A DNA stretch of 64,000 nt. Origin: Cutaneotrichosporon cavernicola. Taxonomy: Eukaryota; Basidiomycota; Tremellomycetes; Trichosporonales; Trichosporonaceae. The notes beneath the pieces were generated by a model, which saw only the letters and a program-made list of their open reading frames with translations, searched no databases and had not been told where the DNA came from. The DNA is taken from contig NC_083397.1 of NCBI RefSeq assembly GCF_030864355.1, positions 1 to 64,000 on the forward strand, given 5' to 3'. A program made the translations under genes and the position numbers. Numbering within the stretch: the first letter of the stretch is position 1; each line of letters opens with the position of its first letter. Positions 32,057 through 43,944 of the stretch are shown here, one piece after another.

Positions 32057-34081
32057 CTACTCGTCATCACTGTGGTCGCCCCTGTCATCAAGACTCAGGG
32101 CTGCGAAGAAGCTCGCGTTGTTGGCCTTGGTGAACTCGGTATCCTCGTCACTGCTCTCATTGCCCAGATCGCTCACCACCTGCTGGGTCACGGCTGGCGT
32201 CCTAGTGGTGCGCTTGTTAGAGGTCTCGATGTCACTGTCGACGGGGCTCAACTCCTCGCTGCCGGTGTCGTGGTACTGGCCAAGCCACAAGCCACATCCG
32301 TCACGGTTCGGGGTGGAGTTCGGAGGCCAGAAGCACCAGCGTACGCGACCTTCAGCCAGCGACCGCATCATGCCGTCCGCAGCACGGTTGGCGTCAGGAC
32401 GGGCAGACTTGGCTGTCACTAAGCGTCAGCACACATTCAACAAGGGGTTCTTACTGAAGCCGCGATCCGTTGCCCGTCCGTCCATGATGTCGCCTGCAGT
32501 CCAACGTGGACCCATGGGCTTGGCTGAGACATGTGGTCGGTAGCCTGCGCGCCACGTCTTCTTCGACACGATATCATCGACGACAACCTCGGGTGCTGGG
32601 ATATTGAAGATACGCTCCAAAGGGAGGTATTTGGCTGCAAACGCGACGCACGCCGGAAGAGATGGGATCTGGGAGATGGGGAGGACTGCACAATCAGCAA
32701 CGGTAGCTTCTAATACGTACTTCCACTCATGGCTTGCAGCTCCATGGGGACGAGACTGGGACAGACGAGGCCCGGGCAGTCCACGATTCGCACCTCACGG
32801 CGCTGGCCCCAGAGCATGGTCTGCCAGTGCTTGGTCTTGCCTGGTGTCCTCGAAGCGGACACGCGCGTCTCGCCGAGGAGGGCGTTCAGGAGTGACGACT
32901 TGCCAACATTGGGCTGCCCGACCAGGCCAACTGTAAGCGGCTCCACCTGGCGGACGCAGGTGGATGGACCGTCGCTCGCGTCCTCAGTCACGGCACCGCG
33001 ACCAACCACCTCGCTGTTGTCCTCGACACATATCGTATCACCTTCTAGGTCACCCCAGTGCACAATCTCGCGCACATTCGGCTTCCAAGTGGCGAGTTTG
33101 TCTGGGTCCGCAGTGACTCCAGAGGGGGGTGACAAAAGCCGGGCATGGGCGATCTGGAGCGCGTCAAGGAGGGCCACTCGCGCCGTATCGGGGATGTAGG
33201 GTCGGTGGCGTGACTTGCCTTGGCCGTACAGAAGCGAGGTGTCATACGAAGACACAGACACCACCTGAGGTTCGAGCTCATCTTCAGCGACTGGTGGTCC
33301 CAACATCCACCACTGTTTGAGCCAGACTTGCCAGGAGGCAAGAGCATCGGGGTCGACCAGGTCGGCTTTTGTTAGGACGAGGATGATCTCCCGGTGAGGC
33401 TGTAGCAGGCGCAGGTACGACCGCAGTGAGGGTGGACAATGAACAGGGGGACAGCGTGCGTCGACTAGAAGGAGGATGATCGAGGAAGTCTCAACTACTC
33501 GCCACCTAGAGTCAGTATGGTCTCCGAAGTCGAGCTCACAGTTGACGCCAGACCTCGAGGTTCGTTTCAAAGGAGCTCGGACTCCGGACAGGTGTGGAAT
33601 CCGGGTTGAATGAGTCCATATCCGCGCCGTCAACCCAACCCTCAACGACATCGCGTGCCCCTTGGAGCCAAGCCTCGAAGACTGCCTCCTCGTTCTGTTC
33701 TACCTCCCGTTTGCTCTGGCCCGTGTTGAAACGTGGGCGGCTGGGCACGGACAGGTTGACGCCTGTCGGGTTGTCAACGAGGGACATGGGGAATGATGCG
33801 ACAGAATCAGGGAGGGGTCGAGGTAGCTGGTCGTTCCAGGCGGCGTCCCGTGTGCGAGCAACGTAATCATGCGGGATGGCGATGAAGCGGCTGAAGAGCT
33901 CCAGCCCGCCGTGTGCTTCGGAGCGAGCCTTGTGAGACCGGTCGAGGCGAATACGCCCATTCTTGCCGTGTTCAAGTACCTCAACCTCTTCTCCGCGCTT
34001 GATTGCGCGTTTGGTCTGCAGCTGCAGCTTCTTTTGCTTGTGGGAGAATGCCACATGGCGGGGGCGGGCTGGGGAGGGCAT
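32057..34081 (-). CDS. Circularly permuted GTPase, GNL1-like, 639 aa
   Basis: Four exons: 34081-33540, 33505-32721, 32685-32455 and 32418-32057; introns 34-36 nt. GTPase motifs come in permuted order: LLLVDARCPP (about residue 195), G4 TKADLVD (about 225), then G1 GQPNVGKSSLLNALLG (about 376), RTPGKTKHWQT, and G3 DCPGLV (about 423). After it come LPISQIP and the GNL1-type tail AKSARPDANRAADGMMRSL with CFWPP. The N-terminus is basic (SHKQKKLQLQTKRAIKRG), typical of this YlqF/Lsg1/Gnl family that works in ribosome biogenesis. The C-terminus is acidic. The TTG codon upstream was not used as start; ATG 34081 is the first Met. Confidence 0.92.
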
Positions 34082-34268
34082 GAGGGAGTCCCAGGCCGGG
34101 CTTGGTACTGGCAAGAGGGGAGGCGAGAGGGAAAGTGTAGGGCTGGGTGTTACTGCCTTACTGCTGGCAGTTCTGAGGAGAAGGGAGATGGAGAGGAGCG
34201 AGGATGGCTTTGAACAATGTAGTTGAGCCGGAATGACAATCTTGGTGATGTCATAACATCCACCTTAT

Positions 34269-34295
34269 CGGATCCGAAACAACAGTTCGGATCCG
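34269..34295. promoter_or_regulatory. 10-bp perfect inverted repeat
   Basis: CGGATCCGAA, a 7-nt spacer ACAACAG, then TTCGGATCCG. It lies in the 550-bp space between the divergent GNL1-like gene and the ADH at 34633. Each arm also contains the palindrome CGGATCCG. It could be a dimeric regulator site or a hairpin; function is unknown. Confidence 0.5.
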
Positions 34296-34632
34296 GACAA
34301 GGGCTTTGCTGGAATTGTTTAGTTTACTTTGCAAGTAGAATATTACCCGGCTGCAAGCTTCCGAGACATTGAATCATCATCCATTCCACTTACTCACTAA
34401 TGGTTCAAATCTACAGGTCGTCGCGCAGCAGAGAGGTTTCATGTCCTGAGGAAAAGCCAGAGACGTATAAACAACGACCGGCAAGATATCGCCTGTCCAC
34501 GTAGCTGCTGCGGCCACTTACTCCACAGGATAAACCATCCCCTCGGTCACGGGTATACCGACGGCCTGCCCATCTTCCTTAACAGCGGTGGGAAGACATT
34601 GCAACCTTACTCGTTCCCTCTCACCGAATATC

Positions 34633-35859
34633 ATGACCAACTCTTCATCCTCTTCACTCGTCGTCGGGCTCGAGGCCATTCCCCTCAAGCAGCTTGCAGC
34701 TGTCTCCCACTCCGCGGCCTCTGGCACAGTCATCGAGACAATCCCAGTAGTTCAGCCATCCGAGCTGAATCCCGGAGAAGCACTGGTGAAGCTCCTCTAC
34801 TCGGGCGTGTGTGGGAGCAGCTACCATCAGGCGTCAGACCACTGGGATGAGGGCAAGGGACGCGTGCCGCGGCCTCTCATCTCTGGCGATGAGGGTGTCG
34901 GCACGGTCGTCGCAATCAATGACCCAACCTCGCGCTTCCAGGTTGGGGATACAGGTGGGTTACTGTTCCAGTGTCCCGCTAACCCCGCAGTTGGCATCAA
35001 GTTCGTTGCAGCAACGTGTAACCAGTGCACACTGTGTCTTGCAGGACTCGAGATGGTCTGCCCGCAGGCCAAGTACACCGGACGTAGTGTGAACGGCACC
35101 TTCCAGCAGTAGTACGTACCTCCGCATCTGACAGCTCGACTAACTGTCAGCTCCCTGGCATGGACATCTCAGCTCACCCCCATCCCTCCAAACATGGACC
35201 TTGCCCATGCTGCTCCCATCCTTTGTGCCGGCGTGACCGTTTGGCGGGCGTTGAACGATTCAACGGCACAGCCGGGTGACTGGGTAGCTGTGGCTGGAGC
35301 CGGAGGAGGCCTTGGAAGCCTCGCAGTCCAGTACGCCAAGTATCTCAACATGCGAGTCATCGCGATCGACAGCAAGACCAAGGCGGCGTTCTGCACCGAG
35401 GACCTTGAGGCCGACGCGTTTGTCGACTACGCTGTGCCCAACTTTGCGCACGAGGTCAAGAAGATTGCCGACGGAGTGGGGGTCCAGGCAACCATTCTTT
35501 GCTCCAATGAGCCCACCTCGTATCTCTCTGCAACTGATTACCTCCGTCCAACTGGCAGCGCCATGATCGTCGGTCTACCACCAACCGGCTCCCATGTGCC
35601 CGTGGACTGCCGCAATGCCGTACTAGGCATGCACACCATCCGGGGTTGTTTCGTGGGGACACGCAGTGATGTCATCGATGCCCTCGATATCGTCGCGCGA
35701 GGCAAGGTCGTCCCCAAGGTCACAGTCAAGCCGTTCTCTGCGATCCAGGAGACGTACGACTGCATGAAGGACGGGACGCTGTGCGGCCGCGTTGTTGTGG
35801 ATCGTGAGTGTCAGCTTGCTGTTCGATGTGATGCTAACGGGGCTCCAGTGTGGAAGTAG
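34633..35859 (+). CDS. Yeast-type zinc alcohol dehydrogenase with altered zinc site, 368 aa
   Basis: Four exons: 34633-34954, 34991-35111, 35151-35803 and 35849-35859; the last has only 11 nt and encodes the family ending DLWK. Introns are 36-45 nt. Features: GVCGSSYH, the structural-zinc motif CNQCTLCLAGLEMVC, NGTFQQY, APILCAG (third catalytic ligand), GAGGGLGSLAVQYAK and FVDY. The strongly conserved GHE, whose His binds the catalytic zinc, reads GDE here (SGDEGVGTV, codon GAT). This could weaken or change zinc binding or reflect an unusual activity. Otherwise it is a full-length fermentative-type ADH (class with yeast ADH1), expected in the cytosol. Confidence 0.88.
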
Positions 35860-36316
35860 GCCTGAGACGCCATATGTGAAAGCAACAGTACGCAAGTTTC
35901 GGGGGTGTCCCAAAGCGAAAACGTAGCTCACTTGATGCATTTTCCAGCCCATTGGAGAGATTGGGACGCGTAAAGCGTGAACAAGAGAATCGTAAGTCGG
36001 CGAAGCCTGAAGCATGATCAGACGGCACTGCCATAGATGCTGCAAGCCCGCTTCAGATACAGGGACTGAGCTCCCCTTGGCCGTCCGCTGTCGATGCGCG
36101 GCGAAAGCTTCTCTCGACCACGCCAAAAGGAGGAGCTCAAAACACGGCTCTTAATCCCAGCGCAAGGATACTGGTATACTGTCATGTACGCAAGGCCGGT
36201 GCATCCCGCTCGCCCGACGAAACACAAACCAAGTCAGGGAGATTTCAACCTCGCACCACCTCGCACTCTACCACCGTCAAACCAAAAGAGTTCCGCTGAC
36301 GAGTCACTCGACGCCA
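35860..36316. other. Intergenic, nothing recognised
   Basis: 3' flank of the ADH gene up to the tRNA. Short frames only. Confidence 0.5.
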
Positions 36317-36394
36317 GGTCATGACGGGGGTCGAACCCGCAATCTCCTGATTTACTTTTCGTAGTCAGACGCGATGCCATTTCGCCACACGACC
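36317..36394 (-). tRNA. tRNA-Arg (ACG) with 7-nt intron
   Basis: The 78-nt minus-strand sequence folds into a full cloverleaf. Acceptor stem GGTCGTG/CATGACC, D stem GCGA/TCGC, anticodon stem TCTGA/TCAGG, T arm GCGGG-TTCGACC-CCCGT. The anticodon loop is 14 nt instead of 7, consistent with a 7-nt intron after position 37. The anticodon reads ACG. An A-box and a B-box (GGTTCGACCCC) are present. Confidence 0.88.
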
Positions 36395-37187
36395 GTGTTG
36401 AATGTCAAAAACTACCTAGTCATAAATGGCAAAGCTCCTTGCCACGTGGTTTCGTTCCCCTTGCATTTCATCGTCTGCATCGCATTGCTGCTGCGCCCGC
36501 AGTATATCTACCGAGACTGCACCTACCGTTATGTGCATTCAGTCGCCTCTCTCTACTGATGACCTCAGAGGAGTCGTGCTTGCGGCACCCCGTGGACCTC
36601 CAGCCCGAATTCTGGACCTGTCAAATTCCAGCATTGACGATCGGTGAGAACGCTTAGGTTGACCGCTCTGCAGCCAAATACCTTCGCTAGTACGGTCACC
36701 ATTTGGCTGTGACACAGGCTGCCCTCAGTCTTGATAGTGCCTCCTTTCGTCTCCACGTCACCTGGGCTCGAAAATCGTCCAAGATTGACGATGCTCTGCG
36801 ATTTGTATGTGGACTGATAAGACAAGACTGGTCGACTGGCCGCCGATGCCCACGTCTCGGGAAAGCCCCGAGAATCCTCGAGCTCTGATTCAATGTGGTT
36901 GGAATGGTATGCGGAGGCTGCCAGCCGAGCTGCGGAATGAAAGGAATAACAGCACAGGGCTGAGCGGAAAGGCCGTGACGCCTGAATTGGACCGGGAAAA
37001 CCGATCACCACCCTCCCTCTGGCCCAAAAGCCTATCTCTTGGTAACGGATTCCTTCCATCACATCAGAAAGGCACGATGACGCACAGCCTTTGATGAAAT
37101 ATCAGTCCCTCATAAGAAACAAGACGAAGACTAGCGTCCACATGACCCAATCTCCATTTTCACACCCGCACCACATCCAGCTGCAAC
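36395..37187. other. Intergenic, nothing recognised
   Basis: 793 bp between the tRNA and the glucosyltransferase gene. No coding pattern was recognised. Confidence 0.5.
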
Positions 37188-40179
37188 ATGAACGAGCTGG
37201 AGAGGACAAGCCAGGATGAGAGCCCACCGTATCCCAAATCCGAGACGCCGTATTCGCCATCCACTCCAGAGATTGTCGACCATGAGGCACTTGGCATTGG
37301 TGAGTAACAGTTGTTATCGGGCTAACCCAGACTTCGCCGAAGTAGGCGTTTCCGGACCCGATGGGGACACCCGGGCGCGAGTTGCCGACAACGGCATGAT
37401 CGACATGTGGCTGACAGTCGACGTGGATAAGCCTCTGCCCCAGTTGCCTCTACTGGCACCACCACGACGTGTTCGTCCCCTTTCAGTCAACGTTACGGAC
37501 TGTCCTCGTCTCAACATTGTCATCTTCGTCGTCGGATCCCGAGGTTTGTAGCGTAGCGACAAGCAGGACTGACCCGCCCCAGGTGACGTTCAGCCATATC
37601 TGGCTCTCGCGATCCGGCTTATTCAAGCGAACGGACATCGGGTGCGCCTCGCAACCCACAGTGCATTCAAGGACCTCGTGCTTGCAGGTAATGAACATCT
37701 GCGCGACACCAAGTATGGCGACCTCACAGGCCACCTTGAGTTCTTTGACGTCGGCGGTGATCCCAAGGAGCTCATGGCGTTCATGGTGAAGAGTATGTTC
37801 AGTCAAGGCCCCGCTGACAGCAGACCCAGGTCTCATGCCCGGGTTCGAGTCGCTAACTAACGGCGACATCTCCTCCAAACGTCGCATGGTCGGCGTGATG
37901 CTCAATGGCTTTGCTCGGTCCTGTTCCGAACCAGACCAGGCGAGCAACGTACCGTTTGCAGCCGACGTCATCATCAGCAATCCGCCGTCGTTTGCACACG
38001 TTCATGTGGCGGAGGCACTCGGTCTGCCACTCATTATCTCCTTTAGTAAGACTTTCTCTGGATACGGACTGACGTTAGCCATGCCGTGGTCGCCCACGTC
38101 ACGCTTTCCCCATCCGCTCGCCAACGTGCAGCGCTCAAATGCTGGCGAGAGCGTTACCAACTACTTGAGCTACGCCCTTGCAGACACTTTGTGAGCACCA
38201 TCTCCACAGCGCTGACACAAGAATGTGGCAGGGGCTGGGTGACATTGTCAATCGTTTCCGCGTGAGGTTGGGGATCAGTCCGTTGTCCGCTCTTACGGGT
38301 CCAATGTCCACCGAACGTCTCCGCGTGCCCGTAATCTACGGGTGGAGTCCAAGCCTGCTTCCTAAACCAGACGAATGGCGGGACAACATTGGTAAGTTGC
38401 ATTGAAATCAAATTGACCACAGACGTCGTGGGGTTCCTCACTATGCCAACAACAGTGTCTTATACTCCAGACGAGAAGCTGAGGGCTTTCCTGGCTGAAG
38501 GGCCGCCGCCAATCTACATCGGCTTTGGGAGTATCGTTGTCAAGAACCCTGATGCGCTCACACATACAATCCTCGAGGCAGTCAAGAGCACAGGGGTACG
38601 CGCACTCTTGAGCGCAGGATGGAGTGACCTCGGAGGTCTTGACATTCCTGAATCCGTGTTCGTCATCAAAAGTGACATACCCCACGACTGGCTGTTTGCC
38701 GACGGACGCGTGGCAGCAGTTTGTCACCATGGTGGAGCAGGGACGACAGCAGCTGGGCTGCGAGCTGGTCTACCAACAATCGTTGTGCCGTTCTTTGGAG
38801 ACCAGCTCTTTTGGGGCAATGCAGTCGCCGCGGCGGGCGCGGGTCCTCTGCCGATCCCGTACAAGAAGCTCACCGCCGACGCGTTAGCCAATGGCATTCA
38901 AGTTGCGCTCTCCAACCCCGCGAGGTTGGCAGCTGGAGCCATCGGCGAGTCCATCCGCGCTGAAGACGGCACGCAGGCTGGGGTTTCCAGCGTTCACCGC
39001 CTGCTGCCCCTCGAAGCAATGCGATGTGACGTCGACGCAAGCCGCGCCGCGCAGTGGTGGTGCAAGAAGCATTGGATACGGTTGTCCAATGTGGTGGCAG
39101 GCGTCATGGTTAGTAGGAAAGTGCTCAAGTGGGACGACCTGCGACCACTCCGTGTCATGGAGTACGAGACCGGGCGCGTATTCACGGAACCCGTCACGGC
39201 AATGTCAGACTCGTTGCTTTCTATAACAGCGACTGGGATGATCGGTACTGCTCAGCTCTTGAGCAAGCGACCAGTAAGCAGGCTACACGACGGAGCTGAC
39301 CCCAGCACAAGGGGCTAAAGAAGCTTACATGGGGCCTTCTAAAAGGAGGTGAGTAGCGAAAACTGCCCAGGCTGATGGCAGGTGGCGACGTGACAAACGC
39401 GCTGTACCAAGGCGTCGACAACTTGTCAGGGATGATGGGCACACGGGTACGCCCACGCGCACTTGTTTCGGGGTTCGGAGAAGGGGTGTGGGAGGGGTCC
39501 AAGGGGCTAATGTACGGCCTGATGGACGGAGTGACCGGCCTCGTCACTGAACCGATAGACGGGTACCAACGATCAGTGAGTTGTTCGCCATGGCCCATTC
39601 TGACAGCAGGGCATCGGCGGGGCGGTCGCAGGCTTTGGGCGGGGGCTTGGCAACCTGTACTGCCGGCCAATGACAGGCATGCTTGGCGTTATCGTCCTCC
39701 CAACCCAAGGGGCGTACCGCAGCATCCGCACGGCCAAAAAGAAGGGCGGGCCACTCACACCTGCACGACGTGCAGAGAGCGAGAACGCTGCGGCCGCATT
39801 GACTTCTGATGAGGCTGGACGTCTTGTCGTGTCCTTCTTGGACGCGACCCAGTTCGAGCGCACCAAGGTCCGCCGCGACGCCGAGCGGCTGAGGCAGAAG
39901 GAGCTCGCAATTGCAAACGCGCATGATGACCTGACACCGGAAGAGATGCGGGAGATGGCGACTCGAGACTGGTGGAAGCAGGCCATTCCCCCACCAAGAC
40001 CAGAGCGCCACTCTCGCACACTCAGCATGTCGGAGGAACCCTCTGGAAAGTATCTCACGCTTCTCGACCAGAAGGTTGACGCGCTGAAAGGTGACAACCT
40101 TTGCGCAGACCTGAAGGCTAGTGAATCAAAACTCCCAAGCCCTGTGCCTCCTCCCCTACCACCTCGCAAGAAAGTGTAG
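37188..40179 (+). CDS. Sterol-glucosyltransferase-like UDP-glycosyltransferase, 884 aa
   Basis: Eleven exons: 37188-37299, 37331-37543, 37583-37687, 37730-37792, 37824-38045, 38079-38190, 38222-38391, 38423-39273, 39306-39348, 39382-39575 and 39610-40179. Introns are 31-42 nt; all phases close. GT28 N-lobe: GSRGDVQPYLALAIRL, FKDLVLAG, NPGLMPGFESL, TMPWSPT-FPHPL. UDP-binding C-lobe: IYIGFGS, then HHGGAGTTAAGLRAGLPT near residue 435. The C-terminal 230 residues (KLTWGLLKG, GEGVWEGSKGLMYG, TPARRAESE) match the long tail of fungal UGT80/Atg26-like enzymes. It lacks the GRAM/PH domains of Atg26. It probably adds glucose to a sterol or related lipid at the membrane surface. The 42-nt intron at 37688 is in frame if retained. 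Confidence 0.9.
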
Positions 40180-40350
40180 GAGCATGACTGTCACGCTTCG
40201 TTCGGTTCTAGACGCTTAGAGTAACCAGTTTAACGACTTCACATAGTGATCGATGTACGAGGCCCGCGATGATCGAGCGAGGATTTGGTCAAGGATGAAG
40301 TGTGCCACCTGCGAGGAGATTGTACAAAACTACGCCAGGCAGCTTCTACG

Positions 40351-40386
40351 ATCAAAGATGAGGGTCCAATCAAAGATGAGGGTCCA
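40351..40386. repeat. 18-bp perfect tandem duplication
   Basis: ATCAAAGATGAGGGTCCA occurs twice head to tail, at 40351-40368 and 40369-40386. Confidence 0.9.
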
Positions 40387-40479
40387 TATGCTGCCCCGTG
40401 GCCTGTGGAAGAATGGGCAAAGGCCAAAGTTCAGGTTCGATGACGGCTTAATGGCGGCAGGTGAGCCTACCCTTGGAAT

Positions 40480-40730
40480 AGTCGATGCATTCATCTGAGG
40501 TCAGCGTCGGAGCAGAAAGTCAGTTTGTGAACGTACCGATGGCGATAACCGACGGAACGCCATTGCAGAGGCACTGCATGAGGTGGGGATCAAGCATCTC
40601 GCACATCTGGCAGACGTTGTGAAAGTCAGAGGGGCCAGTGTCATGACTGCAAGCAATGACGTTCTGCTCAGGTAAAAAGACCAGGCATGCCGCAAGATCG
40701 ATGTGAGAGTTGTTTTCGAGTCCGCGGCGG
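40480..40730 (-). other. Coding-like fragment, possible downstream exons
   Basis: On the minus strand a stretch reads like real protein (LVFLPEQNVIACSHDTG, NGVPSVIAI) up to a donor GTACGTTC. It can splice through CTGACCTCAG into DECIDYSK, ending at a GTAGGC donor. I could not connect it cleanly to a start codon. It may be the 3' part of the secreted protein gene that begins at 41263, or a gene remnant. Confidence 0.3.
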
Positions 40731-40840
40731 CAACTCAGACCCACGGATATACCAAGGAGGTCTGCCTGAATCGAGCAGGCCCCACCCAGACCCGAACCCG
40801 TTCCCCTGGCGTTAGTCCATCAAAACGCAGCCTGGAGCAA

Positions 40841-41263
40841 TTACGCTTCGTGGTGACAAGGCTTGTTAGGATGGCAAGAAGGCTGAGGGTAGTATCCTGA
40901 GCGACGACGGAAAGGACGCAGGAGAGGGAGGCCACGCCGGAGGGCCTCGGAGTTGGAGCGGGGTCTGCGCCCCTCTTGGGTCGAGCTACCTCCCGTTGCT
41001 CTGTTGGCCATGGCAGGAGCCCGTTCAGTGTTGGCACTTTCGAGGTCCGAGAGACGTCTGGACAGGTTGGGCGAGACCGCCCTCTGCGCGCAGGCTTCCG
41101 AGCGGGGCAAGGCCTTGTCGAGCTGCGTCGGAAGATCGGAGCGGGCAGGAAGAGCACTGGGGGTGTTTGAACGAGGCGGGACGACGTCAAGTGTGACCAA
41201 GTTGAAGGTGTGGGCGGCGCCAGTGAGGGCAAGGACGATGAGTGAGAAGCTGTAGATGCGCAT
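40841..41263 (-). CDS. Small secreted protein, about 140 aa
   Basis: ATG at 41263. The first 20 residues are a clear signal peptide (MRIYSFSLIVLALTGAAHTF). The mature part is polar, rich in Arg, Ser and Pro, with no recognised domain (a run such as RRLSDLESANTERAP). The tail has two Cys. If spliced near 40870, the gene could continue into coding-like sequence at 40480-40730, so the C-terminus is not certain. Role unknown; subtelomeric position fits a fast-evolving secreted protein. Confidence 0.5.
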   Translation of the reverse strand: MRIYSFSLIVLALTGAAHTFNLVTLDVVPPRSNTPSALPARSDLPTQLDKALPRSEACAQRAVSPNLSRRLSDLESANTERAPAMANRATGGSSTQEGRRPRSNSEALRRGLPLLRPFRRRSGYYPQPSCHPNKPCHHEA

Positions 41264-42175
41264 GGCTGGATGTGGCTACGGTTGAGACTGTCCTGTGAGA
41301 CGTGTGTTGAGAGTGGTAGTGAGATGAATGAAGGATGAGAAGAGAAGAGACAGGTGGATGATGACTAGTTTAATAGGGTCTAGGGGGGGTTGATCGTTGA
41401 TCATGGATCGATACCTCACATGGGACCTTTGAGTGCGAACACTGGAATACTGCTGCGAACTGCGAGAATGTGCATCAAGGCCTCGATCAGCGCGATCAGG
41501 CTATCTGCCCATCCAGTTCTCATCGATCAACACTTTTAGAGGAAGGTCTCCCCGATTTCCACAGTTTTGAACATCTGTATAGAGATGGCCAGATGAAAGG
41601 TACTCGTGTACTCCATGGTGAGCAATGGTCAGCGATGAGGCATCAGTGAGCAACGACCAACCACCAGATGTCATTTACCTGGACAGTATCGGGTTATACT
41701 GTCAAGTATGAGTTAATGAGTATAAGAGTATTTGAAGCTGACAGTTGAGGTACAGTAATAACGGCGGCCGGTTGCCAATGCAGTAATGAACTGGCCAATT
41801 AAGGCACGTAACCTGTGAGAAGCCGAATCGCGGATCGGTTCTAGCTTTCACATGAATACTCATCCATACTCGTGCTCTGTCACTTTCCGGGACTGGACAG
41901 GACATGGCTTTGACTTGAAAGGCAACGGGCCCCGATATTCATTAACTAGTCATCATGATGAACAAACATTCCAACCTTACCGACCTCGGTGCTCGGCATT
42001 CAACTAGAAGATGGTTATCAGCTGACTTGCACAATTTTGGCTTCAAATAGCCGCCCAACCGGTTGATTACCGGGGACCAAGAAGGAAGGTGAGCCCGAGC
42101 ACCTGACCCCCTCGGTCACATATAGTACTTGAAGCGTCTCACTCAGTCACCCTTGTCACTACCCACTCACTCATC
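41264..42175. promoter_or_regulatory. Intergenic, upstream of the P450
   Basis: 912 bp, AT-richer than the neighbours. A TATA-like element (CATATAGTAC, about 42118-42127) lies about 50 bp before the P450 ATG and is followed by a CT-rich leader. Nothing else was recognised. Confidence 0.4.
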
Positions 42176-43944
42176 ATGGACTCGGTCAAGGCTTTTGTCG
42201 CCAATCTGACGCCCGAGGCCGTGTCATCCCAGGCCAACATCCTCGCTGGGTCGAGCGTCCTCGGCCTGCTCGCTCATCTCTACTGGCAGCGGTTCGAGCC
42301 CGACCCCATCAGCTATGGCCAGTTCGCCCTCGTCCTCGGTGGAGGTCTAGTCTACTTCTTCCATGCCACTCTCAGATCCCTCACCCTTGCAGCGCTATAC
42401 ACCGCAGAGGTGTTCACGATATTCAACACCATCGTACTCCTGTCCATGGTCATCTACCGCCTCTCACCCTGGCATCCGCTCGCCAAGTATCCCGGTCCGA
42501 CATTGGCCAAAGTCTCCAAACTCTACTGGTGGTACCAGGCCAAGATCGGCCAGACAGGCTACACCCAGGCAGCGTTGCACAAAGAGTACGGAGACTTTGT
42601 GCGCATCGGTCCCAACTGGGTTTCCGTGCGCTCTGCCGATGCCATTCCAATCATATACGGTGGGTCCAAAACTGGGGCTGCCCACGGCCGTGCGCCTTGG
42701 ATGAAGAATGACTGGTGAGCCACTCGTCTTGATTTGACCTGATGAATAGGTACGAGGGTGCTATTCGCGGCGCGACACGCATCAGCGTTCACCAGGAAGT
42801 CAACTTGGATAAGCACCACATTCGCCGCAAGTTGTGGGACAATGGATTCACAGGCAAGGCGCTGGCCGACTACAAACCCGAGATTCTCGAGTTCTGCGAT
42901 AAACTCATACGCAATGTCAATGTGGCGACGGCGCGCGCGGACGCAACGGGCCAAACTCAAACGATCGACATGGGCCTTCAGTCCAGCTACTTTAGCTTTG
43001 ACGTCATGGGCGTACTCGGCTTTGGCGAACCGTTTGGCATGTTGGACGCCGGCGTCAAGCACTTTTACGTCGAGACGCTCGAGAACGCCATGCAAACTCT
43101 CATCCCGTTCCATGAGATTAGCTGGATCCGCATCCTGCTGCGCAAGTTGCTGCCCCTCCCGGAGCGCCTCAAGATTTTTGAGACTCAAAACATGGAGCGC
43201 TTCGAGCGGCGCGCTAAACAGGGCTCGGCTCGCCGCGACCTCTTCACCTACCTTCTTGGCGAGGAGAAGGAGGACACTGGACAGCTGTTCAAGCTCACAC
43301 GCTTGGAGTTGATTGCCGACGCAGGGACCATTGTCGTTGCCGGCTCGGACACGACTTCCTCCCTCCTCACTTGGTTCTGGTACTACAGCACAAAGTATCC
43401 CCAGACTTACAAGGCGTTGCGTTCCGAGCTCTCAACCCTTTCATCCGACCAGCTCACCGACACGACGACTCTATCCAAACTCCCATACCTCAACGCCGCC
43501 CTCAACGAGACCATGCGCATGCAGCCGGCCGTTCCCGGCGGTCTCCGCCGCCTTGTGCCCCCCGGTGGCATCGACATCGAAGGTCATTACATCCCCGAGG
43601 GTACAGTCCTTAGCGTGCCTGCGTACGCGATTCAGCATGACCCCCGTTGGTGGGGCGAGGATTGCGACACGTACCGCCCCGAACGCTGGCTCGACACGAC
43701 CGACAAGTACAACAAGAGCGCGTATCTGCCTTTCAGTTACGGCTCGCGTGGATGCCCCGGCAAGGGCCTCGCGATGGTCGAGGCTCGCCTTGCCGTTGCT
43801 CAGCTCGCCACCCGCTTCGAGTTTTCCTTCCCCTCATCCTTCAACCAGAGCAAGTTTGAGGCCGGCGTGCGCGACCACTTTACGATTCAGAACCCTGCGC
43901 TGCCACTTGTTCCAACTCCGTCTCCGGTCAAGCAGGCGGCGTGA
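42176..43944 (+). CDS. Cytochrome P450 monooxygenase, 577 aa
   Basis: Two exons: 42176-42714 and 42750-43944 (35-nt intron). The N-terminus has three hydrophobic segments within the first 105 residues, more than the single anchor of most P450s and as seen in several basidiomycete families. Then come the Pro-rich hinge (KYPGPTLAK), the I-helix oxygen-binding motif AGSDTTSSLL, ExxR in NETMR, the PERW motif and the haem loop PFSYGSRGCPGKG with its Cys ligand. All catalytic parts are intact. It is an ER membrane enzyme that needs a reductase partner. The substrate is unknown. The glucosyltransferase and secreted gene upstream do not clearly share a pathway with it. Confidence 0.93.

Noticed and set aside
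40253..40498. + strand open frame with repeated SKMRV
   Set aside because: The repetition comes from the 18-bp tandem duplication; the flanks are not protein-like.
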